Below, in pieces: positions 1 to 6,423 of a stretch of DNA of 17,320 nt. Position numbers and translations under genes: made by a program. The first letter of the stretch is position 1. Every line of letters begins with the position of its first letter. The notes under the pieces were generated by a model that worked only from the letters and a program-made list of their open reading frames with translations, was not told the origin of the DNA and did not search any database. The stretch spans positions 1 through 17,320 of the forward strand of contig CAZJNX010000100.1 of assembly GCA_964547415.1 (NCBI GenBank). The letters run 5' to 3'. This DNA is from CAZJNX01 sp964547415 (GTDB lineage Bacteria; Pseudomonadota; Alphaproteobacteria; Rhizobiales; Amorphaceae).

Positions 1-30
1 CGCGCCTGAGCCGGCCGTCGGCCCTGAAGC

Positions 31-333
31 GTGGGCGCTGGCCGGCGGCCTGACGGGGCGGCGCACGCCGGCCCGCCCGTGCCGGCGGGACTGTCGGAGG
101 CCGCGCTGCCGCCGCCCCTGCCGGACGAGGAACCGGCGGACGGGACGGGGGCCCACGATCCGTCGGCGGCCGAGCGGGTCCTGGCCTGCCTGTCGGCGGC
201 GCCCGCCTCGCTCGACGAGATCGTCCGCCACACGGGTCTTCCGGTGGGCGCGGTCCAGCTCGCCGTCCTCGAGCTGGAACTCGCGGGCCGGATCGAGCGC
301 CACGCCGGCGGCCGCCTGTCGCTCATCGTTTGA
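31..333 (+). CDS. dprA: DNA-processing protein DprA, C-terminal winged-helix domain (5'-truncated or frameshifted)
   Basis: DprA loads RecA on incoming single-stranded DNA during transformation. Only its C-terminal part is visible. After a Pro/Ala-rich linker comes a winged-helix domain of about 55 residues (ERVLACLSAAPASLDEIVRHTG, then PVGAVQLAVLELELAGRIERHAGG). This matches the small DNA-binding-like domain at the end of alphaproteobacterial DprA and ends at TGA 331-333. The Rossmann core lies outside the window. In this frame TGA codons occur at 7-9 and 25-27, so the domain cannot be continuous with an upstream core in the same frame. Base frame 2 is open from the window start and reads as Ala/Pro-rich linker, so a frameshift near 30-100 is likely, from real mutation or sequence error. 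The GTG at 31 is only the first possible start, not a convincing one. No topA follows, although it is the usual neighbour in many alphaproteobacteria. Confidence 0.7.
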   Translation: MGAGRRPDGAAHAGPPVPAGLSEAALPPPLPDEEPADGTGAHDPSAAERVLACLSAAPASLDEIVRHTGLPVGAVQLAVLELELAGRIERHAGGRLSLIV

Positions 334-487
334 CGACGCCCCGCCCCGGAGATCCCGCCGAGGCGAAACCGGAGCGCGAGGGGCCGGGCGCACACCGCCA
401 GCGCCCCCTCACGGCGCAGCGCCCCGGCCCCCGGAAGAAAGTCCGCACAGCCGTGTCCGGGCCGGCGTGCGGTCTTGCCTCCCCCGC

Positions 488-503
488 CCGCCCCCGGGGG
501 CGG
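488..503. repeat. 16-bp perfect palindrome between convergent genes
   Basis: CCGCCCCCGGGGGCGG is a perfect palindrome in the 254-bp gap between dprA (+) and the EamA gene (-). The gap has no plausible gene. The palindrome could contribute to transcription termination from either side. It has no loop as written and no T-tract, so its role is uncertain. Confidence 0.4.
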
Positions 504-561
504 CTGGTTCCGCCCGGGACGATCCCGACCAGCCAGCGGGCCCCGAAGGAAAGGGGATACC

Positions 562-587
562 GGCCGCGGCGACCGGCCGCCGCGGCC
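562..587 (-). terminator. Hairpin abutting the EamA stop codon, candidate terminator
   Basis: Arms 562-571 (GGCCGCGGCG) and 578-587 (CGCCGCGGCC) form a perfect 10-bp GC stem with a 6-nt loop. It begins directly after the TGA (588-590) of the transporter gene. On the minus strand only a weak pyrimidine run (TATCCCCTTTCC) follows, so it is not a textbook intrinsic terminator. It may act with Rho or as a 3' stabilising stem. Confidence 0.5.
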
Positions 588-1496
588 TCAGCCGCCCGCC
601 GCGGGCGCGATCCCCTCCGCCGCGAGCGGCGGATGCCGCATCATCCAAAGGGCATGGAGCGCGAGGGCCGCCACGAGGATCGCTCCGCCCACGACGGCCT
701 CCACGGTCGGCGGCTCGGCCGCGAGCCACCACAGGAAGAGCGCCCCCGCCACCACCTCGAGCAGCATGATGAGCGCGACCTCCGGGACGGTGATGTAGCG
801 CGGCCCGATGCTGATGAGCATGAAGGCGAGCGGAACCACCACGAAGGCGACGAGGAGGAGGAGGGCGAGTCGCTCCCCCGCCACCGGCTCGAGCGGGAAG
901 AGGAGCCCGGCCCACAGCGCGTTGAGGAAGGCCGCCGTCCCGAAGTGCATCCAGGGGTCGGACACCTTCAGCTTGCGCACGAGGGTGAAGCCGAGACCCA
1001 TGGAGGCCGCCACCACGATCCCCATGAAGTCGCCGACCGGGTTGGCGTCGCCCCCGCCGAGGCCCTCCGAGGCGATCACGCCGACCGCGACGAGGGCCGC
1101 GACCATGGCCGCCGCGGTGGCGGGCCGCACCCGCTCGCCGAGGATCAGCCAGCTCGCGAGCGCGCCGAAGAGGGGCGCGGACGCTGTGAGGACGAGAACG
1201 TGCGCCGGGTTGGTGAGGGCGACGCCCGCCACCCACGCGGTCTGGGAGACGGCGAGGCACAGGACGAGGAGGGCGCCCGTCGCACCCGTCGCCAGGAACG
1301 CGCCGAGGGCCCGCCGCCCGCCGAGGAGGAGGGTGACGGCGAAGGTGACGAGCCCCATCCCGACCCCGCGCCAGAACACCATGGTGGACACGTCCACCCC
1401 GACGAGCTTCACGAGCGCGGCGTCCGGCGCCAGCACCAGCGCCCCGAGGACGGTGATGAGCGTGCCCTTGGCCTGGGGCGTCGTGAGGACGCTCAC
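588..1496 (-). CDS. EamA/DMT-superfamily transporter, 10 TM
   Basis: This is a 302-aa inner-membrane protein with about ten hydrophobic segments and two EamA halves, the normal size for RhaT/YdcZ-type drug/metabolite transporters. The first half runs from about residue 5 (GTLITVLGALVLAPDAALVK) to about 135. The second starts near 150 (GDFMGIVVAASMGLGFTLVRK). The C-terminal half contains the typical pattern in which helices 9-10 follow YITVPEVALIMLLEVV. The frame is open far upstream, but I chose the GTG at 1496-1494. It gives the sequence MSVLTTPQAKGT, begins exactly where transporter homology begins, and overlaps the TGA of the upstream glyoxalase gene as GTGA. Such overlap implies translational coupling and one transcript. 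The substrate cannot be predicted; this family exports amino acids, nucleosides and other small metabolites. Confidence 0.85.
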   Translation of the reverse strand: MSVLTTPQAKGTLITVLGALVLAPDAALVKLVGVDVSTMVFWRGVGMGLVTFAVTLLLGGRRALGAFLATGATGALLVLCLAVSQTAWVAGVALTNPAHVLVLTASAPLFGALASWLILGERVRPATAAAMVAALVAVGVIASEGLGGGDANPVGDFMGIVVAASMGLGFTLVRKLKVSDPWMHFGTAAFLNALWAGLLFPLEPVAGERLALLLLVAFVVVPLAFMLISIGPRYITVPEVALIMLLEVVAGALFLWWLAAEPPTVEAVVGGAILVAALALHALWMMRHPPLAAEGIAPAAGG

Positions 1497-1933
1497 CAGC
1501 TGCCGGTGTTCGGCATGGAGGCCCACGGCTCGGCCGGGGCTTTGGGATCGCCCGCCTGGAGGAGCTCGATGGAGATGGCGTCGGGCGAGCGCACGAACGC
1601 CATGTAGCCGTCCCGCGGCGGGCGGTTGATGGTGACGCCCGCGTCCATCAGCCGCTGGCAGGTCTCGTAGATGTCGTCGACGCGGAAGGCCAGGTGGCCG
1701 AAGTTGCGCCCGCCGGCATACTCTTCCGGGTCCCAGTTGTAGGTGAGCTCGAGCAGGGGGGCCTTTTGTTCCTTCGCCGTCTCCACGTCGTCGGGCGCGG
1801 CGAGGAAGATGAGCGTGAAGCGGCCCTTGTCGTTGTCGACGCGGCGGACCTCCTTCATGCCCAGCTTGTTGCAGAAGAAATCGAGGGACTCGTCGATGTC
1901 GGAAATCCGCACCATGGTGTGGAGGTACTGCAT
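1493..1933 (-). CDS. gloA: Glyoxalase I-like VOC-family metalloenzyme (lactoylglutathione lyase type)
   Basis: This 146-aa protein spans two beta-alpha-beta-beta-beta modules of the VOC fold. It resembles E. coli GloA closely in pattern: MQYLHTMVRISDIDESLDFF at the start, LLELTYNW in the middle, GHLAFRVDDI opening the second module, and ISIELLQ near the end. The four metal ligands of glyoxalase I are all present at H5, E62, H80 and E123. The expected activity is isomerisation of the methylglyoxal-glutathione hemithioacetal to S-lactoylglutathione in the cytoplasm. The ATG at 1933 is preceded by a strong GGGGAGAG ribosome-binding site. The gene ends in a GTGA overlap with the downstream EamA gene. 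The extra segment at residues 47-58, absent from E. coli GloA, and the 20-residue tail leave room for a related glutathione-conjugate substrate. Confidence 0.85.
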   Translation of the reverse strand: MQYLHTMVRISDIDESLDFFCNKLGMKEVRRVDNDKGRFTLIFLAAPDDVETAKEQKAPLLELTYNWDPEEYAGGRNFGHLAFRVDDIYETCQRLMDAGVTINRPPRDGYMAFVRSPDAISIELLQAGDPKAPAEPWASMPNTGSW

Positions 1934-1938
1934 GGGCT

Positions 1939-1951
1939 CTCTCCCCGTGTC
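1939..1951 (-). promoter_or_regulatory. Ribosome-binding leader of gloA, identical to that of the GMC gene
   Basis: On the minus strand the 13-mer GACACGGGGAGAG lies five bases before the gloA ATG. The same 13-mer is at the same distance before the GMC oxidoreductase start (4287-4299). GGGGAGAG is a good Shine-Dalgarno sequence; the shared GACAC prefix is not explained by ribosome binding alone. Confidence 0.6.
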
Positions 1952-2002
1952 GGCCGGGGCGGCGGGCGCCTCCCGCCGCCGTCCGGTCGAGGGATAGGGC
2001 AG

Positions 2003-2018
2003 GTCGCGGCGCCGCGAC
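2003..2018. promoter_or_regulatory. 16-bp perfect palindrome upstream of gloA
   Basis: GTCGCGGCGCCGCGAC is a perfect palindrome in the 120-bp gap between the secreted-protein gene and gloA, 70-85 bp before the gloA start. A weaker stem lies beside it (GGCGC at 2026-2030 and GCGCC at 2037-2041, loop GAAAGG). Together they could be an operator for the gloA-eamA unit or a terminator of the gene ending at 2054. The sequence does not decide between these. Confidence 0.4.
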
Positions 2019-2053
2019 AGGGGGCGGCGCGAAAGGGCGCCATGCAGCCGCCC

Positions 2054-2572
2054 TCACCAGCCCCCGGCGCGGAACGGCGGACACTCCACGCGCCCGCCCG
2101 GCCCGTCGAAGCAGCCGACCGGGTCGGACGGGGCCAGGGACGGGCCGGGCGGGCTGCGCACGCCGCCCCGGTTCGGGTCCGTCTCGATGACGACGCGGGT
2201 GCGGCCAGCGCCCGGATAGGCCCACCAGCGGGCGTTCGCGCCTCGCCGCGGATCGGCGAAGACGGGGTCGGTGACGCCCTCGTAGATGACGATGCGGCCC
2301 GGGTCGTAGAACGGGCCCGGCGCCACGTAGAGCCGCCGGGCGGGCGGCGGCGCGTAGAAACGGTTGGGCGGCAGCGCCACGAGGTTGCCGGTCCCCGGCG
2401 CGCGCGCCACGAACTCGTAGCCGCCGACCGTGACGACGGGCGCCGCCATCCCCCGAAGATCCGCCGCGTGACCGGCGGCCGGAAGCGGCCCCGCCGCCGC
2501 CCCGCCCGCACCCGCCAGCGCGCCGACCGCCCCCGCCGCGACGACGGCGAGGGTCTTTCCGATGGGCCCCAT
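2054..2572 (-). CDS. Small secreted hypothetical protein, Pro/Gly/Tyr-rich
   Basis: I do not recognise a family. The product (172 aa from the chosen start) begins MGPIGKTLAVVAAGAVGALAG, a Sec signal peptide with K6, an Ala/Gly/Val-rich core and likely cleavage after one of the small-residue sites near AAG or HAA (residues 28-37). The mature part is rich in Pro, Gly, Arg and Tyr, with aromatic patches (FYAPPPARRLYVAPGPFYDPG). Its only two cysteines are near the C terminus (VGCFDGPGGRVECPPF), spaced as for a disulfide. Two adjacent ATGs lie at 2575 and 2572. The second is six bases from the GGGAGG ribosome-binding site, so I chose it. A longer TTG start at 2599 would run through a hairpin and is unlikely. 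The gene lies downstream of the GMC gene on the same strand, 71 bp away. Confidence 0.6.
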   Translation of the reverse strand: MGPIGKTLAVVAAGAVGALAGAGGAAAGPLPAAGHAADLRGMAAPVVTVGGYEFVARAPGTGNLVALPPNRFYAPPPARRLYVAPGPFYDPGRIVIYEGVTDPVFADPRRGANARWWAYPGAGRTRVVIETDPNRGGVRSPPGPSLAPSDPVGCFDGPGGRVECPPFRAGGW

Positions 2573-2586
2573 CATCTGCCTCCCGG

Positions 2587-2620
2587 GATCCGCGTTCAAT
2601 CAGGGGTTGAACGCGGGATC
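2587..2620 (-). promoter_or_regulatory. Long inverted repeat between GMC gene and secreted-protein gene
   Basis: CCGCGTTCAA (2590-2599) and TTGAACGCGG (2607-2616) form a perfect 10-bp stem with a 7-nt loop. With one bulged base it extends through GATC on both sides. It starts about 24 bases after the GMC stop and ends within a few bases of the Shine-Dalgarno of the next gene. There is no T-tract, so it may be a Rho-linked terminator, an RNA element controlling ribosome access, or a protein operator. Confidence 0.5.
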
Positions 2621-2643
2621 GGGAAGGCGGTTCCCCGCCGGGG

Positions 2644-4281
2644 TCAGGCCGCCGGTCGGGCGGCGGGTCGCGCTGCGGCGCGGCGGTCCTCCACCATCAT
2701 GTCGGCCGCCTTCTCGGCGATCATGACGACGGGCGAGTTGGTGTTGCCGCTGGTGATCGTGGGCATCACCGAGGCGTCCACCACGCGCAGGCCCGACAGG
2801 CCGCGGACGGTCAGGCGCGGGTCCACCACCGCCCCCTCGTCGACGCCCATGCGACAGGTGCCGACGGGGTGGAAGATGGTGGTGCCGATGTCGCCGGCCG
2901 CCCGCACCAGCTCCTCCGGGCTCTGGAAGGCGGGTCCGGGCTTCAGCTCCTCGGGCGCGTGGGGCGCGAGGGCGCGGGCGGCCATGATGCGGCGGGTGAG
3001 GCGGATGGCGTCGGCCGCCACCTGACGGTCCGTTTCGGCGGTGAGGTAGCGCGGGGCGATCCGCGGCTTGTCCGCGGGATCGGGCGAGGCCGGGCGCACC
3101 GTGCCGCGGCTGTCGGGCCTGAGGTTGCACACGCTCATGGTGATGCCGGGGAAGGGGTGGAGCGGGTCGCCGAACTTGTCGAGCGACAGCGGCTGGACGT
3201 GGTACTCGAGGTTCGCCGTCTCGAAGGAGGGGTCGGACTTCGCGAACACCCCGAGCTGGCTCGGCGCCATGGCCATCGGGCCGGAGCGGGAAAGGGCGTA
3301 CTCGAGGGCGATCCGCGCCTTGCCGAGGAGGTTCCCCGCGCGCCCGTTGAGGGTGAGGGCGTCCTTCACACGGTAGACGAGGCGCAGCTGCAGATGGTCC
3401 TGCAGGTTGCCGCCCACCTCCGGCATGTCCCGCACGACGGGAAGGCCGAGGTCCTTCAGGACGGCGGCCGGCCCGAGCCCCGAAAGCTGCATGAGGTGGG
3501 GCGAGCCGATGGCGCCCGCCGAGAGCACGAGCTCGCCCGCAACGCGCGCCCGCGCCGCCTCCCCGTCGACGCGGACGGCAAGGCCGGTGACGCGCCCGCC
3601 CTCCATCTCGATCCGCTCGGCATGGGCGCCGGTGACGATGGCGAGGTTCGGCCGGTTCATGGCGGGCTTCAGGAAGCCGGTCGCCGCCGACCACCGCACC
3701 CCCCGCCGCTGGTTCACCTCGAAGTAGGACGAGCCGAAGTTGTCGCCGCGGTTGAAGTCGTCCACCTTCGGGATACCCGCCTCCTCGCAGGCGTCCCGCA
3801 CCCGGTCGAGGATGTCCCAGTGGAGGCGCTGGCGCTCCACCCGCCACTCGCCGCCCGCCCCGTGGAGCGCGCCCGCGCCCCGAAAGTTGTCCTCCGACTT
3901 CAGGAAGTAGGGCAGCACGTCGTCCCAGCCCCAGCCGCCGTTGCCCATCTGACGCCAGCCGTCGTAGTCGCGCGCCTGGCCGCGCATGTAGATCATGCCG
4001 TTGATGGCCGAGCAGCCGCCGAGGATGCGGCCCCGCGGGTAGGCGAGCGCGCGGCCGTTGAGCCCCTCCTCCGCCTCGGTGGAGAAGCACCAGTCGGTCC
4101 GCGGGTTGCCCATGCAGTAGAGGTAGCCGACGGGGATCTTCACCCACAGGTAGTCGTCGTGGCCGCCCGCCTCGAGGAGGAGGACGGAGACGGACGGGTC
4201 GGCGCTGAGACGGTTGGCGAGGACGCACCCCGCCGACCCCGCCCCCACGATCACGTAGTCGAACGAGCCGAGATCCCGCAT
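2644..4281 (-). CDS. GMC-family FAD oxidoreductase, choline dehydrogenase type
   Basis: This 545-aa flavoenzyme oxidises an alcohol using FAD. The N-terminal Rossmann fold is clear: FDYVIVGAGSAGCVLANRL at residues 7-25, with the acidic end of the second strand at LLLEAGG. GMC signature 1 is at about 83-100 (RGRILGGCSAINGMIYMRG). Signature 2 is at 254-270 (SAGAIGSPHLMQLSGLG). The catalytic pair typical of the family is at H471 (FHPVGTCRMG) and N515 (GNTNSP). Length and motifs fit BetA/AlkJ-like dehydrogenases. No betB or betI is adjacent, so I do not assign betA itself. The ATG at 4281 is preceded by GGGGAGAG five bases upstream. A longer frame extends further upstream but has no family similarity and overlaps the divergent aquaporin. 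The C-terminal Ala/Arg/Pro run is an unconserved tail. Confidence 0.9.
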   Translation of the reverse strand: MRDLGSFDYVIVGAGSAGCVLANRLSADPSVSVLLLEAGGHDDYLWVKIPVGYLYCMGNPRTDWCFSTEAEEGLNGRALAYPRGRILGGCSAINGMIYMRGQARDYDGWRQMGNGGWGWDDVLPYFLKSEDNFRGAGALHGAGGEWRVERQRLHWDILDRVRDACEEAGIPKVDDFNRGDNFGSSYFEVNQRRGVRWSAATGFLKPAMNRPNLAIVTGAHAERIEMEGGRVTGLAVRVDGEAARARVAGELVLSAGAIGSPHLMQLSGLGPAAVLKDLGLPVVRDMPEVGGNLQDHLQLRLVYRVKDALTLNGRAGNLLGKARIALEYALSRSGPMAMAPSQLGVFAKSDPSFETANLEYHVQPLSLDKFGDPLHPFPGITMSVCNLRPDSRGTVRPASPDPADKPRIAPRYLTAETDRQVAADAIRLTRRIMAARALAPHAPEELKPGPAFQSPEELVRAAGDIGTTIFHPVGTCRMGVDEGAVVDPRLTVRGLSGLRVVDASVMPTITSGNTNSPVVMIAEKAADMMVEDRRAAARPAARPAA

Positions 4282-4286
4282 GGCGC

Positions 4287-4299
4287 CTCTCCCCGTGTC
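4287..4299 (-). promoter_or_regulatory. Ribosome-binding leader of the GMC gene (same 13-mer as gloA)
   Basis: The minus strand reads GACACGGGGAGAG, then five bases, then ATG, the same layout as in front of gloA. It supports the start at 4281 and links the two genes at leader level. Confidence 0.6.
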
Positions 4300-4324
4300 C
4301 GCCCTGTCCGGGCCCTTTCTTCCG

Positions 4325-4353
4325 GATCTAGCCCCGACGGCGCGGCAGGGCAA
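4325..4353 (-). promoter_or_regulatory. Candidate sigma-70-type promoter for the GMC gene
   Basis: On the minus strand TTGCCC (4348-4353) and TAGATC (4325-4330) are separated by exactly 17 bp. They match the -35 and -10 consensus at 4 of 6 and 3 of 6 positions. The -10 lies about 43 bases before the ATG at 4281. This is the best promoter-like pair in the 264-bp divergent gap; nothing equally clear faces the aquaporin. Confidence 0.35.
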
Positions 4354-4545
4354 CGGACGGCGGCCCCGGGCGTACCCGGCCGACCGTCCGGAGGACCCGC
4401 CGTCCGACGAAAGGCGTAAGGGACGCCGGTCCCGCCCGCGGGCGATCCGGACGCAGGCTCGACCCGGCGCGCGGCCGCCTCCCGGCGGCCGAGCCGGCCC
4501 GTGGGCGCGGGAGCGTCCGGGCGGCCGCCGGGGGAGGATCATCGA

Positions 4546-5237
4546 ATGGTTCCCCGTCTCCTCGCCGAGTTTCTCGGCACCTTCTGGCTCGTGTTCGGCG
4601 GGTGCGGTGCGGCCGTCCTCGCCGCCGGCTTTCCCGGGCTCGGGATCGGCTTCACCGGCGTCGCCCTCGCCTTCGGGCTGACGGTGGTGACGATGGCCGA
4701 CGCGGTGGGCCACGTCTCCGGCGGCCACTTCAACCCGGCCGTGACGATCGGCCTTTGGGCCGGCGGCCGCTTCGCCACCACCGCGGTCCTCCCCGACGTC
4801 GCCGTTCAGGTGGCCGGCGCGGTTGCGGCCGCTGCCGTCCTCTGCGTGGTCGCGAGCGGCCTTCCCGCCTTCGAGGCATCCGCGGGCTTTGCCGCCAACG
4901 GCTACGGCGAGCACTCGCCCGGCGGCTACCCCCTCGGCTCGGCGCTTGTGATCGAGGTGACGACCACCTTCTTTTCGTCTTCGTCATCATGGGCGTGACG
5001 GACGGGCGGGCGCCGAAGGGCTTCGCCCCGCTCGCCATCGGCCTCGCCCTCACCCTCGTCCACCTCATCTCGATCCCGGTCACCAACACCTCGGTGAACC
5101 CGGCTCGCTCCACCGGGCCGGCGCTCTTCGTCGGCGGCTGGGCCCTCGCCCGGCTCTGACTGTTCTGGTTCGCCCCGCTGGCGGGCGGCGTCCTCGGCTG
5201 GGCCGCCGACCGCATCCTCCTCGGGCGCGAGCCGGAG
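4546..5237 (+). pseudogene. aqpZ: Aquaporin Z, disrupted by a frameshift and an in-frame TGA
   Basis: Aquaporin Z is a water channel of the inner membrane, about 231 aa with six TM helices. The ATG at 4546 (GGGGAGG eight bases upstream) begins MVPRLLAEFLGTFWLVFGG. The first half has F43 and the first NPA box (GGHFNPAVTIG, 59-69). Around 4969-4975, in ACCACCTTCTTTTCGTC, the frame must slip by one missing base. The next frame continues FVFVIMGVTDGRAPKGFAP and contains the second NPA box with its selectivity-filter Arg (VTNTSVNPARSTGP). At 5157-5159 a TGA stands where AqpZ has Trp (WALARL-stop-LFWFAPLAGG). Homology resumes after it to about 5237, giving a total of about 230 codons. Apart from the two lesions the protein looks fully conserved, so inactivation is recent or the sequence has errors. 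Confidence 0.85.
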
Positions 5238-5267
5238 CGGCGACGAGGGCGCCCGCGCCGCCTCCCG

Positions 5268-6290
5268 TCAGGCGTAGACGATGTGGTCCGCCGCCTCGCC
5301 CGCCATCGGCCCCGTCACCGTCAGGTAGCCGACGACGTCGTCGCCGTTGAAGATGGTGAAGGCGCTGCGCGTCGGCGCGAAGCCGTACTGCACCGCCGTC
5401 ATCACAGCGGGCATGACGATCTCGTCGGCGACGCCGCCGCTCCCGTAGTTGACGACGACGTCGCTGCCCAGCGAAGCGCCCGGGCGGACGAAGCCGATGG
5501 ACACGGTGTCCACGTCGGCGTCGAGGCCGAGATCGACATGGTCGCTCGCGCCGTCGCCGATCAGGCTCACGCGGTCCGCTCCGAGGCCCGCGTAGACCAT
5601 GTCCCGGTCCGAGCCAGGGTTGATCCGGTCGTCGGCGTTGCTGCCGGTAATGGTGTCGTCGCCCAGTCCTCCGGAGAGGTCATCGCCCGGTCCCGACAGC
5701 TGGAACACCCCCGGAGCGGAACCGAACAGCACGTCGTCGTCCCAGCTGCCCGAAATGGTGTCCCGCCCGGACCCGCCGTACAGGGTGTCGTCGCCGAAGC
5801 CGCCGGAGACACTGTCCCGCCCGGCGCCGCCGTGGATCTCGTCGTTCCCGTTCTCGCCCAACAGGTGGTCGGCGTCACCCTCGCCGAAGAGGGTGTCGTG
5901 GCCAGCGTCGCCCGTCACCGTGTCTTGCCCGGCGCCGGCCTCGACCCGGTCGTTGCCCCCGTCTCCCTTGATCGTGTCGTTGCCGCCGTAACCGTGGATG
6001 CGGTCGTGCCCTGCGCCGCCCTCGATCGTGTCGTCCTCGTTCGCGCCGTGGATGGTGTCCGCGCCCTGCCTCCCGTCGAGGATGTTGCTGCCGAAGTGGC
6101 CGTGGATCACGTCGTTGCCGGCCGTGCCCTCGGCCGGGCCGCCGATCACGGTGATCGTCGTCACCCCGTTCTCGTCGGTCCGCCGGATCGACGTGACGCC
6201 GGGCATGAAGTGATCGTCCTCGATCTCGAAATCCTCGATGTCAGCAAGGATGGTCTGGAAGGTGGTCGTGTCGAAGAAGTGGTGCATCAT
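5268..6290 (-). CDS. RTX nonapeptide-repeat calcium-binding protein, no catalytic domain visible
   Basis: This acidic 340-aa protein has no Sec signal. Residues about 55-235 consist of glycine- and aspartate-rich nonapeptides of the GGxGxDxUx type, for example GGAGHDRIHG, YGGNDTIKG, GGFGDDTLYG, GGSGRDTISG. These form calcium-loaded parallel beta-rolls. A break at 191-199 (SAPGVFQLS) splits the roll into two blocks. The C-terminal 100 residues contain the hydrophobic/aromatic stretch usual near a type I secretion signal (AFTIFNGDDVVGYLTV). The 50-residue N-terminal head (MMHHFFDTTTFQTILADIED) shows no protease, lipase or adhesin domain that I recognise. The likely role is a secreted, surface-associated or matrix protein. 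No type I secretion genes are nearby. Tandem ATGs at 6290 and 6287 make the start ambiguous by one residue, and no strong Shine-Dalgarno is visible. A candidate CRP-like promoter lies upstream. Confidence 0.85.
   Translation of the reverse strand: MMHHFFDTTTFQTILADIEDFEIEDDHFMPGVTSIRRTDENGVTTITVIGGPAEGTAGNDVIHGHFGSNILDGRQGADTIHGANEDDTIEGGAGHDRIHGYGGNDTIKGDGGNDRVEAGAGQDTVTGDAGHDTLFGEGDADHLLGENGNDEIHGGAGRDSVSGGFGDDTLYGGSGRDTISGSWDDDVLFGSAPGVFQLSGPGDDLSGGLGDDTITGSNADDRINPGSDRDMVYAGLGADRVSLIGDGASDHVDLGLDADVDTVSIGFVRPGASLGSDVVVNYGSGGVADEIVMPAVMTAVQYGFAPTRSAFTIFNGDDVVGYLTVTGPMAGEAADHIVYA
5586..6128 (-). repeat. RTX beta-roll repeat tract
   Basis: About sixteen to eighteen 27-bp units encode the GGxGxDxUx nonapeptides of the RTX protein. 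Many units have His before the closing Gly (TIHG, RIHG, EIHG). Nucleotide identity between units is low, so the array looks old. Confidence 0.8.
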
Positions 6291-6324
6291 GAAAATCGGT
6301 CTCGGTCACGTGCTGGATGCCCCG

Positions 6325-6330
6325 ACGTTA
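6325..6330 (-). promoter_or_regulatory. Candidate -10 box of the RTX gene
   Basis: The minus strand reads TAACGT, 35 bases before the RTX start codon. A start site about 7 bases further on would place the palindrome at 6350-6368 at about -41.5. No -35 hexamer is visible at the proper spacing, as expected for an activator-dependent promoter. Confidence 0.3.
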
Positions 6331-6349
6331 CGCGCGCCGGCGCGGCCTT

Positions 6350-6368
6350 GCTGTGACCGGCGTCACGG
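6350..6368 (-). promoter_or_regulatory. CRP/FNR-type operator upstream of the RTX gene
   Basis: The minus strand reads CCGTGACGCCGGTCACAGC, containing the perfect inverted repeat GTGAC-N4-GTCAC. This equals half-sites CGTGA and TCACA with a 6-bp spacer, the CRP layout. The same element, 16 of 19 bases identical, lies before the pentapeptide-repeat gene at 8420-8438. Its regulator is not in the window. Confidence 0.5.
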
Positions 6369-6423
6369 TCCGCGCGTGGGCGGGCGGGGCTGACGGGGCC
6401 GTGAACGCAGCGGGATGGACCGC

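Noticed and set aside
330..1607. Long plus-strand open frame opposite the EamA gene
   Set aside because: Arg/His/Glu-rich low-complexity translation with no domain; the minus strand encodes a clear 10-TM transporter.
588..2225. Single fused minus-strand protein covering EamA plus an upstream extension
   Set aside because: The upstream part is a shadow of the glyoxalase and secreted-protein genes; transporter homology starts at the GTG at 1496, which overlaps the glyoxalase stop.
2644..4914. Longer start for the GMC oxidoreductase (756 aa)
   Set aside because: The extra 211 residues have no family similarity and overlap the aquaporin on the other strand; ATG 4281 has a strong ribosome-binding site and begins the FAD-binding fold.
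5157..5159. TGA in aquaporin as recoded Trp or selenocysteine
   Set aside because: TGA ends most other genes here, including tight GTGA and ATGA overlaps, and the gene also needs a frameshift; there is no sign of a recoding element.
5283..6356. Plus-strand frame continuing from the aquaporin end
   Set aside because: Shadow of the RTX repeats; the periodic Val/Asp/Ala pattern mirrors the nonapeptide codons.
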